A stretch of DNA of 64,000 nt from G963675935 sp963803125 (GTDB lineage Bacteria; Planctomycetota; Planctomycetia; Pirellulales; Thermoguttaceae): positions 310,001 through 374,000 of the forward strand of contig CAWDLR010000002.1 in assembly GCA_963803125.1 (NCBI GenBank), written 5' to 3'. The notes beneath the pieces were generated by a model. The model saw nothing but the letters and a program-made list of their open reading frames with translations, was not told the DNA's origin and did no database searches. Positions within the stretch are counted from its first letter, which is position 1. Every line of letters begins with the position of its first letter. Shown in pieces: positions 34,876 to 43,300 of the stretch. The position numbers were made by a program, and so were the translations under genes.

Positions 34876-36368
34876 ATGATCTCCACCACCCCTGCGAACT
34901 TCGGGCCGAGCGAATCAGCCTGGCTGCGGCCGGTTGCCTATCGCCCGACGAACAGCGAGAAGTTCGCCGGCACATCGAGACGTGTTCCGGCTGCCGCGAG
35001 CGTTTTCGACACCTGGCGGAATTGTGCGGTGCGCTTGCCCAAGCACGATTGCCGGCGGACGACACGGCGGCGGCCATCGTCGCGCGTGTGATGTCGGCGG
35101 TCGCTGCCGACCAGTCGCAGCGGCGCGTCGTTGGCGTGAGGGCGGAGATGATTCATCCCACGGTGCTTTCCCGTTCCCTAAACGGTTGGAGGTGGATCAT
35201 GCGTTCCCCAGTTTCCCGCGTTGCGGCGACCGTCGTTTTCGTTCTCGCCATCGCCGGAGTCGCCTTGTTGTTCCACGGAGGCGGCGCAACCTACGCCTTC
35301 GCCGACTTCATTGCCCCCATTCTCGAGGCGAAGACCGCCAAGTTCAAGGTGACCACCGAAATGGAAATGAAGGGCCGCGCGCTGACGACAACGGCCGAGG
35401 TAATGATGTTGGATGCCGCGCGGTCGCGTCAAGAGACGGAGATGCCGGACAGGTCCAAGATGATAATGATCTTTGATTGGGGTCAAGGCAAGAGTCTCAC
35501 CCTGACGCCCGCGGTGAAACAGGCCGTGGTCCTCACTTTCGTCAACATGCCCAAAGATAAGATTCCCAAAGAGAAGGACCCCTTAGGCTATTTGCGTTCG
35601 CTGTTGCTCGATGCCCGCGACAAACCGGACGTCAAACGGGAGCCGCTCGGTGAGAAGGACATCGACGGGCGTCGAGTCGTTGGATACCGTATCGCCAGCC
35701 GAGGCATGGTGGTGAGCTTGTGGGGCGATCCGAAAACCGGCGAGCCGGTCCGCGCCGAAATGACCATGGCGATGTTCGGCGGCGCGAAGACGACGATGAG
35801 CGATTTCGCGTTCAATGTGCCTATGGACGAGTCGCTGTTCAGCACCGATCCGCCGGCTGGCTATACGGTACAGCGCATGAAGATCGACACCTCCCCGGCG
35901 GAAGAGGCGGATCTGATCGAAACGTTCCGCGAATACAGCAAACTGAGCGGCGGCGCCTTCCCGGATTCGCTCGACATGCAGACGATGATTCAAATTGCCA
36001 TGAAGAAGTTCATGCCGGGGAAAGCGGAGAAGCCGAATCGGCAAGAGATGCAGAAGATGTCGGAAGCCGAGAAGCAGAAGCTGATGCAGAAGCTGATGAA
36101 AGTGCCGATGCAGAAGATGGCGGAAGCCCAGATCAAGCTTCAGCGAGGTCTGACCTTCGCGTTGATGCTGCCGACGGATGCCGATGCGCACTACGCGGGC
36201 AAAAGCGTCAAGCTCGGAGCGGCCGACAAGCCGATCTTCTGGTACCGCCCGAAAGACGCGAAGAAGTACCGCGTGATTTACGCCGATCTGTCGGTGCGCG
36301 ATGCCGACGCGCCGCCGAGAGTGCCCAACGCCCAGCCCGTGCCGAACAACGCGAATCCGCGCAAGTAG
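34872..36368 (+). CDS. Membrane anti-sigma factor with zinc-finger and extracytoplasmic sensor domain (module 1)
   Basis: 498 residues. Residues 1-60 look like a zinc-binding anti-sigma (ZAS) domain with HIETCSGCRERF (H-x3-C-x2-C). One membrane helix follows near 115-135 (VAATVVFVLAIAGVALLF). The remaining ~360 residues, starting YAFADFIAPILEAKTAKFKV, are extracytoplasmic and resemble the LolA/RseB-type fold seen in such proteins; a Met/Lys-rich stretch (QEMQKMSEAEKQKLMQKLMK) and a conserved tail (IFWYRPKDAKKYRVIYADLSVRDAD) close it. A strong internal GGAGGTG (35188-35194) precedes the in-frame ATG 35199 (MRSPVSRVAA), which would give a sensor without the sigma-binding part. Expected to hold the upstream sigma factor inactive. 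Confidence 0.82.
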   Translation: MNDLHHPCELRAERISLAAAGCLSPDEQREVRRHIETCSGCRERFRHLAELCGALAQARLPADDTAAAIVARVMSAVAADQSQRRVVGVRAEMIHPTVLSRSLNGWRWIMRSPVSRVAATVVFVLAIAGVALLFHGGGATYAFADFIAPILEAKTAKFKVTTEMEMKGRALTTTAEVMMLDAARSRQETEMPDRSKMIMIFDWGQGKSLTLTPAVKQAVVLTFVNMPKDKIPKEKDPLGYLRSLLLDARDKPDVKREPLGEKDIDGRRVVGYRIASRGMVVSLWGDPKTGEPVRAEMTMAMFGGAKTTMSDFAFNVPMDESLFSTDPPAGYTVQRMKIDTSPAEEADLIETFREYSKLSGGAFPDSLDMQTMIQIAMKKFMPGKAEKPNRQEMQKMSEAEKQKLMQKLMKVPMQKMAEAQIKLQRGLTFALMLPTDADAHYAGKSVKLGAADKPIFWYRPKDAKKYRVIYADLSVRDADAPPRVPNAQPVPNNANPRK

Positions 36369-36384
36369 CCGTTCGCGGAAATAT

Positions 36385-36427
36385 GGGGCGGGGGAAACGT
36401 CCGTTTTTGGGCGATTTCCCCCGCCCC
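36385..36427 (+). terminator. Strong hairpin after anti-sigma gene 1
   Basis: Perfect 13-bp arms GGGGCGGGGGAAA (36385-36397) and TTTCCCCCGCCCC (36415-36427) with a 17-base loop, followed by CTCCATTTTGC. It begins 16 bases after the stop codon and separates the two sigma/anti-sigma modules. Confidence 0.65.
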
Positions 36428-36595
36428 CTCCATTTTGCTGGTGCTCCCCTCTTTCTTCTGCCGCAATCTGCGGAGATCGCCTTCTCGTAGTCCTCGCGAC
36501 TGGAACGCCCGGCTGCTACGATGCTGTCTTTCCAGGCGAATGAATCGTTTTTCGCCCCCCCGTCGTATAAGGGTTGGGCTTGTTCGAGAGGAAGA

Positions 36596-37255
36596 ATGAC
36601 CGCGAATCCAAGCAACGTGCCGGAAGCGGAGCCGGCCGGCGAGACTTCGTCGGCACGTGCCGAGGACGTTGAGATTTTAGCGGAGATCGCCCGCGGCGAC
36701 CTGGCGCGGTTTGACCTACTGGTTGATCGCTATAAAGAGCGGCTGATGAGTTACCTTGGCCATCGCGTGCCCGACCATCAACGGGCGGAAGACCTCGTGC
36801 AGGAGACATTTCTGCGGCTGTTTCGCGCGGCCATCAAAAACGGCTACTCGACCGAGGCAAGCGTTTCGACGTGGTTGTTCACGATCGCCGACAATTGCGC
36901 CACCGACTATCTGCGAACCGCAGGCCGGCAACGGCTGACGCTGGAAACCGACGCCGCCGCGGCCGACGACGCGAGCTCGGCGAACGTGCTCGACCGCTGT
37001 CCGTCGTCGAACGTCGATCCGCTCGAAGCGGCCGCACGCCGCGAAAGCCAAACCCGCGCGGAGGTCTTGTTAGACTGCCTGCCTGAAGAACAACGCCGCG
37101 TCGTGGCTCTGAAAGTGCTCGGCGGCCTGACCGTGCCGGAGGTCGCCGCGGTGGTCGGCTGTCCGGTGGGCACCGTCAAATCACGATTGCTCTACGGTTT
37201 GCGGAAGATCGAGGCGCGGCTCGCCCGGTCAGGGAGTCGTAGCGATGTGCAATAA
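36596..37255 (+). CDS. ECF sigma factor (module 2)
   Basis: 219 residues from ATG 36596, which follows GAGAGGAAG; an in-frame ATG at 36521 is less likely. Region 2: RAEDLVQETFLRLFRAAIKNGYSTEASVSTWLFTIADNCATDYLR. Region 4: LPEEQRRVVALKVLGGLTVPEVAAVVGCPVGTVKSRLLYGLRKIEARL. A GGAAC (36502-36506) and GTC (36526-36528) lie upstream with the same 19-base spacing as in module 1. Its end overlaps the next gene by 11 bases. Confidence 0.9.
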   Translation: MTANPSNVPEAEPAGETSSARAEDVEILAEIARGDLARFDLLVDRYKERLMSYLGHRVPDHQRAEDLVQETFLRLFRAAIKNGYSTEASVSTWLFTIADNCATDYLRTAGRQRLTLETDAAAADDASSANVLDRCPSSNVDPLEAAARRESQTRAEVLLDCLPEEQRRVVALKVLGGLTVPEVAAVVGCPVGTVKSRLLYGLRKIEARLARSGSRSDVQ

Positions 37256-38630
37256 CAATGTATCAAATGACGAACTGCTGGACTTTGTTTTCGGCGAGTT
37301 GAATGACGCCCGCCGCGCCGCCCTGCAACAGAGGATTGCCGAGGACGCGGAGTTGGCGGCCGCCGTCGATGGCTTATCGTCCGCCCTGGCGGCTGTGCGG
37401 GCAGAGAATGCCGGACAGGTCGCTGCTGATTTCAACGAACGACTCCGGCAACGAATGGCCGAGGTTCTGCGTCCCGTGCCGACGGAAACCGCGCGTCCCG
37501 TATTGCCTGTCCGTTCTCTAACCAAGTGGAGGTGGATCATGCGTTCCCCTGTTTCCCGCGTTGCCGCGGCGGTCGTTTTCCTTCTCGTAACCACCGGCGT
37601 CGCCTTTTGGTTCCACGCGGGCGGCGCAACGCCGGCCTTCGCCGACCTCATCCGGCCGCTTTGCGATGCGAAGACCGCCAAATTCAAGATGGAAATTCAA
37701 GTGGAAGGACAACCGTCGCAATCGCTTCGCGTGACGTTCCTCGCCCCGAACCACATCCGCCAGGACATGGCGGGCGGGGCGGTCAACATTGTCGATTTTG
37801 CTAAGGGGAAGATCGTCGGCATGGATCCCAAGAGCAAGCGGGTGACGGTCTTCAGTTTCGTCAACATGCCGAAAGAGGGTCAGCAGATGAACCCCGTTGC
37901 CCAATTGCGGTCGCAAGTGATCGAGGCCGAGAAGAACCCCGATGCCAAACGCGAATCGCTCGGGGAAAAGAAGATCGACGGGCGGCAGGCCGTCGGCTAC
38001 CGCTTCACCAGCCCTGCCCAAGTGCTGACCATTTGGGGCGACGCAAAGACGGCGTTGCCCATCCGAGTCGAGTCGACAATCAAGTTGATTCCGAAAACGG
38101 TGACCACTTGGACCGATTTTCAGTTTGACGTGCCGGTGGACCAGTCGCTTTTCGACACCCAAACGCCGCCCGGCTACACGCTGGTCAACGTTCCGGTCAA
38201 CGTTGCACCGCCGACCGAGAGCGATCTGACGGCGTCGCTGCGCCAATACGCCGAAATGACCGGCGGCAATTTCCCCAATGCATTTGACACGCCGTCCACG
38301 ATGATTTTCGTGCAGAAGCTCGGGCCGATGCTGGGCTTGAAGAAGGGGCAAGAACAGAGCCCGCAGCAACAGAGGGAAATGATGGCGGCGATCTTCAAAT
38401 TGAACCGCGGCTTCGTGTTCACCCTGCAACTTCCGCCGCAAGCCGACGCCCACTATGCCGGAAAAGGAGTCAAACTCGGCGCGGCCGCAAAGTCGATCTT
38501 CTGGTATCGCCCGAAGGACGCGAAGAAGTACCGCGTGATTTACGCCGATCTCTCCGTCCGCGACGCCGACACGCCGCCGCCAGTGCCCAATGCCCAGCCG
38601 TTGCCTGCGACTGCCAGTCCGAAGAAGTAG
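37245..38630 (+). CDS. Membrane anti-sigma-like protein with the same sensor domain (module 2)
   Basis: 461 residues. The cytoplasmic N-terminus (NDELLDFVFGELNDARRAALQQRIAEDAELAAAVDGL) is an anti-sigma-type helical segment without the H-x3-C-x2-C zinc motif of its paralogue. Helix near 105-125 (VAAAVVFLLVTTGVAFWF), then the extracytoplasmic domain FADLIRPLCDAKTAKFKMEIQ..., which aligns along its length with module 1 (KREP/ESLGEK.IDGR, PPGYTL/V, FWYRPKDAKKYRVIYADLSVRDAD). The internal GGAGGTG plus ATG (37539) before MRSPVSRVAA is conserved, even at DNA level. Presumed regulator of the sigma factor it overlaps. Confidence 0.8.
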   Translation: MCNNNVSNDELLDFVFGELNDARRAALQQRIAEDAELAAAVDGLSSALAAVRAENAGQVAADFNERLRQRMAEVLRPVPTETARPVLPVRSLTKWRWIMRSPVSRVAAAVVFLLVTTGVAFWFHAGGATPAFADLIRPLCDAKTAKFKMEIQVEGQPSQSLRVTFLAPNHIRQDMAGGAVNIVDFAKGKIVGMDPKSKRVTVFSFVNMPKEGQQMNPVAQLRSQVIEAEKNPDAKRESLGEKKIDGRQAVGYRFTSPAQVLTIWGDAKTALPIRVESTIKLIPKTVTTWTDFQFDVPVDQSLFDTQTPPGYTLVNVPVNVAPPTESDLTASLRQYAEMTGGNFPNAFDTPSTMIFVQKLGPMLGLKKGQEQSPQQQREMMAAIFKLNRGFVFTLQLPPQADAHYAGKGVKLGAAAKSIFWYRPKDAKKYRVIYADLSVRDADTPPPVPNAQPLPATASPKK

Positions 38631-38944
38631 TTCGCTCCTGCCACCGCAGCAAAGCGAAACAGGGTGAGACAATCGGCGTCCCACCCTGCGTTCTTCCATT
38701 CTTGGCGGAACTCCCGAGGAAAGCGCCGCGGTACGACGTTTAGCCGGCGAGATTGCGGTCTGTTGATTTACTGAACGGCAACGATGGCCTACGCGGCGGC
38801 TGCCGGTGATTTTTCAGAATTCCTTCGGTTTTCGAGATTATGGTGGCATCGTTGCCTATAGGTTTGAATTGCCCCAGATGGCTGATTTGGCAGCCAGACA
38901 GGCCGTATCGTCAGTCTTCGTTCGCCCAAATCCTCCTGCCTCGC
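38631..38944. other. Gap without gene; single repeat half-arm
   Basis: No coding sequence recognised. CGTTTAGCCGGCG at 38737-38749 matches one arm of the GTTTAGCC palindromic elements, but no complementary arm follows, so it looks like a decayed copy. Confidence 0.4.
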
Positions 38945-39848
38945 CTAACTTGCCGCTTCGGCCAACATTTTCGCCAACTCGGCGCACAGTCCCGCCACGT
39001 GGGCCAGCAACTTCCTCATGTTGTACGCGGTACATGCCCACAACCATTCGGTCCGCACCTTCTCCAAGCCACGCAGCAAAAATCGCCGCACGCCCAAAAT
39101 GCTCTTGATGACGGCGAACGGCGTCTCCGCAACGTGCATGCGCTGGTTGTAGACGGACTTGCCTTGCGGCGTTTGCATTTTCGCGGCCATCTTTTCCCGC
39201 AACGGTTCGTACTCGTCCCGCTGAACGGTCCGACCGCGCTTGGCCTTCGGATCCAGGCACTCTCCCGCCAACGCGCAGCCCGCACAGTCCGCACAACGGT
39301 ACACCCGCCGGCTCACCATCATCCCGCCACGCTGGTCCTTGTTCGTCTCCTTTCAAGGCGGCCTCCAACCGTTCCGCCGTCCAGGTCCGCAAGCGGCTGG
39401 CATTGGCCTTCACCCGCGTCCCATCAAAGGCCACCTCGACCAAGCGGATCAACCCCATCTGCAACGACAGTTTCCCCAATTGCCGGAACAATTCCTTCAA
39501 GGGCCCGCGAAACCGCGTGCGGAACTTGCAGAGGGTCGTATGGTCGATGACCCGCCCCTCCGCCAACCACATGAAGTCCACGTTGTGTCCGCAAAGGTAC
39601 TCCAGCATGCGGCTGGAGCGGATGCCGCGCATCAAGCCGTAGAGGATTACGCCGGCCATGACCCACGGCGGGATCGGCGGTTGACCCTTTTGCCCGTCGT
39701 ACTCCGCCTCCCACGCCGACCAGTCCAGGCCCTTCAGGATCTCGTCCAGCAGGCGGACGGGATGATCGTCGCTGATCGAGGCATCCAAGGTCGGGGAGAA
39801 AAGAACAATTTGATCCCGCGCCATCCGAGGCTTCGCCCAATACTCCAT
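38945..39848 (-). pseudogene. IS1182-like transposase, internally deleted and frameshifted
   Basis: The N-terminal half (ATG 39848, MARDQIVLFSPTLDASISDDHPVR...) includes the first catalytic Asp in VAFDGTRVKANAS. After ERLEAALK near 39350 the sequence jumps, in another frame, to QRGGMMVSRRVYRCADCAGC and the C-terminal part with MHVAETPFAVIKSILGVRRF (catalytic Glu region), stopping at 38945. The middle of the catalytic domain, where the second Asp should be, is missing; about 300 codons remain of the usual 450-500. Terminal repeats were not found with confidence. Inactive remnant. Confidence 0.8.
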
Positions 39849-40078
39849 CGCCCGTTTCCCTCCCAAAACAACCAACTGCCGCTTGCCGTCATGGGCTCCG
39901 CCAACTATAAGCGATCAACCCCAAAACGCAAACCACCTATTCGAGTGGCGCGGTCGAGAATTAAATCAACAAACCGCAAGCTCGCCGCGCGGGAACGCCA
40001 TGCAGCCCCCGCGAGCAAACTCGCCGGCGAAACGCCTCGGACGCCATCGCCATAATCCGTTACTGCAACCACGGGATA

Positions 40079-40107
40079 TTGACAGAAATCCCATCCGCAT
40101 ATAGGTT
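40079..40107 (+). promoter_or_regulatory. Candidate sigma-70 promoter of protease gene 1
   Basis: TTGACA (40079-40084), 17-base spacer, TAGGTT (40102-40107). The second protease gene has TTGACA-17-TAAATT in the homologous place, followed in both by CACCGGCTCTGTAATGTTGG-like sequence. The leader to the ATG at 40375 would be long, about 260 bases. No gene is seen in 39849-40374. Confidence 0.45.
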
Positions 40108-40374
40108 GAAGAATAAGGGTACCGGCTCTGTAATGTTGGGGAAGCACCTTTCGACTGGCTTGAGGCGGGAATCTCTCGTGGAGCGCGCCGTTGACAGCTT
40201 TCCGGCGCCCGCCTCCGTACAAGTCGTCCAGAACAATTCTCCGGATCGCTCTATGATGTCGTTTCGGAATATGCAACAGATGGATTGCCGCGTTGCGGGG
40301 CTGTTTTTTTCCGCTCGGCGTGGGGGCTCTGCGGGAGCATTTCGCGTATGATTTCACGTTATGGAGTAATACTC

Positions 40375-43300
40375 ATGCAAGGTCACGTGGCATTCTTCCG
40401 TCGGATTTCGTCGATTGTTGCACTTTTGGCGATGGGCGTATCTCTGTCGTCGCCCGGCGCGTTGGCCGACAGTTTTTGCTGGCAGAGCGTCAATGGGCTG
40501 AACTGGAATTCGACGGTCAAGAGCCAGTTCGGCGGGACGTGCTGGGATTTCGCCGCCGTGGGCACCTTCGAGGCAAAATACATGCTCACCCGCAACGACC
40601 CCTCATTTATCCCCGATCTGTCCGAGGAACAACTCTGCTGGGAGACGAATCCTGATCTGGGTAGCACCAACGGCGGCAGCGGGGTCGCCGCAATGGCCTA
40701 CTGCGTCTCCCACGGCGTGGTCTCCGAAACCGAATGCCCTTACGTATCTTCAAGCCCCGATGTGGGTGTCGCCCCCTACTGGCCCTTGAACGATGGCTGG
40801 CAGAGCCGCGCCTGGATCAGCACTACAGGTTCCACGCCGTTCGTCCTGTCGACCACGGCTGGGATCAAGGCCGCGCTGAAATCGCAAGGCCCGCTGTTAA
40901 CGGGTATTCTCTCAACCAACGATCTGTACTCCTCCGTCGCCGATCTGATAGCCAACTACCGCGGACCCACGTCGGGCGTCGATCATGCCGTCTCGATCGT
41001 CGGTTATGTCGATTGTGGCACTGCCACAGTTCCCTCGGGCGGATATTGGATCATCAAGAATAGCTGGGATACCGGATGGGGCAGCAGCGGTTATGGCTAC
41101 ATTCCTTACGGTGACGTCGAGAATCATTCCAGCACGCAAGCCTATTCGGCACCCGTCTATTACACCGGTGCGATGGCCACGGTCACCTGGGGCGGGGGGA
41201 CGGGAACGTGGAGCAAAGGCGGGGGGAATTGGTCGGGCAGCGACCAGTATGGCAACGCGCTTCCCGCCTACAACTGGCAAAACCAAGAGACCGCCGCCAC
41301 CTTCAACACCGTTGGCGGCAGCATGACAATTAACGGAACCGTGATCGCCCACGGGATTACGATCAGTTCCGGGGCGACCGGCTATGTCTTTAACGGCGTC
41401 AATAACGGCGCCTTGACGGTCACCGCCGGCGGGATCACCGCCCATGAGAGCGTGGCCTTCAACCTGCCGGTCTGGATCGGCGCCCCGCAGACCTGGACGA
41501 TCGACAGCGGCAAGAGCCTGACCGTCGGCGACCTGCACACGATCATCAGCAATCTGACGATCAACGCCGCCGGCAACTTCTATACCAGCGGCGCGCTGGA
41601 CGGCGGCGGGGTGCTCAATGCCAACGGGGCCACGCCGGGGAGCATCACGCTTACGGGCGCGGGAAACTTCTACATCAGCGGCAGCAGCACGGTTCCCGTC
41701 AGCCTGGTCAACAACTCCTCGGGCGGATTGTACTTGAGCACGCCGGCCGGGCAGACGCGAACCTGGACCGGCTCGATCAGCGGCACGGGCAGCGGCACAC
41801 TGCACAAGACGGATCAGGGAACACTGATCGTCTCGGGCAGCGCCAGCTATAGCGGGCCGACCTCGATCGACGGCGGCGTGTTGCAGTTCAGTATGCCCAG
41901 CAGCTTCCTGATCCTCAACGGCGGCGTCTATCAGCCCAACAGCAGCGCCGCCGGCACCTTCAGCCGCGGCCTGGCCGCTTCGGGCTCGAACAAGTTCGAG
42001 TGGACCGGCAGCGGCGGCGGGTTTTCGGCGGGGGCCGGCTCGTTGACGGTCAATGTCGGCGGCAGTTCCACCGCCGGCACGCTCACCTGGGGAAGCACCG
42101 CGGGCACGAACATCATCGGCACGCTCGATTTCGGTTCGAGCAGCTCGCAGAACGTCACCATCCTCCGCAATCCGGTGAATCTCAACGGCGCGGACCGCAC
42201 CATCAACGTCAACGACAACCCGGCCTCGGCCGCCGACTACACGGTGATGCAGGGGGCGGTGTTCAACAGCACGGGCACTGCCGGGCTGATCAAGACCGGA
42301 AATGGCGAGTTGTGCCTGACCTCCAGCAGCAACAACTACAACGGCAACACCACCATCAGCGGCGGCGTCTTGCAGGAGAACTTGCCCGCCAATAGCTTCC
42401 TCAGTTTGGAAGGCGGCGTGTACGAGACGGTCTCGGGCGGGACGTTCAGCCGCAGTCTCGGCAGTAGCGGCGGCAGCTTCCGCTTCACCAGCAACGGCGG
42501 CGGTTTCTCCACCACCACCAATCCGCTGACGGTCAACGTCGGCGGCAACAGTGCGACGCTCGCCTGGGGGACCAGCACGGGCACGCAGATCGTCGGTACG
42601 CTCCGCTTCGGCTCGACCCGCTGGACCAATTCCGTGACCTTCCTCAATCCGATCGATCTTAACGGCGGTGTGCGGACCGTCGACGTGGCCGACAATCCCA
42701 GTTCGACCGCGGACTATGCGGCGCTGGCGGGAGCGATCAGCGACTCGCTGGGCGGCGGTCTGCTGATGAAGACGGGCGCGGGCACGCTCTATTTGCAGGG
42801 CTCGTCGTCCAACAGCTTTAGCGGCTCGGTTACGATCCAGGGGACGTTGGTGGCGGCGAAGACCGGCGGGGCCTTGGCGCTGCCCGGCAACGTGACGCTG
42901 GTGGAGACGGGCTACGGCGCCGCTTCGGTCCTGCAACTCAACGGCGACAACGAGCTTGCCTCGTCGTGCTTCTTGACGTTCAACGCGCCGCTGGGCGGCT
43001 CGCGTCTGGACTTGAACGGCCATACGCAGACGCTCTCCGGCTTAAGCGGCGACGCCAACGCGGTGATCGAAGGACTGTTGAACAACACCGGGCTGAACAG
43101 TGACAGCACGCTGACGGTCAACAACGCCGCCGATTGCACGTTCCTGGGCACGATCCGCGACAGCTTGCAGGGGAGCGGCACCGGCAAGGTGAATCTGGTC
43201 AAGAGCGGCGCGGGCAGCTTGACCCTTGGCGGCACGAATACCTACACCGGCTCGACGACCATTAGCGGCGGCACGCTGCAAGTGACCGGCTCGCTCGGTT

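Noticed and set aside
38945..39848. Active IS1182 element
   Set aside because: The catalytic centre is deleted, the frame is broken and no terminal repeats could be found.
40912..43023. Long antisense open frames (about 700 and 750 residues) opposite the protease genes, repeated at 48107-50371
   Set aside because: They are mirror frames of GC-rich repeat codons: Arg/Ala/Gly/Asp-rich with no domain, and present in both copies only because the DNA is the same.
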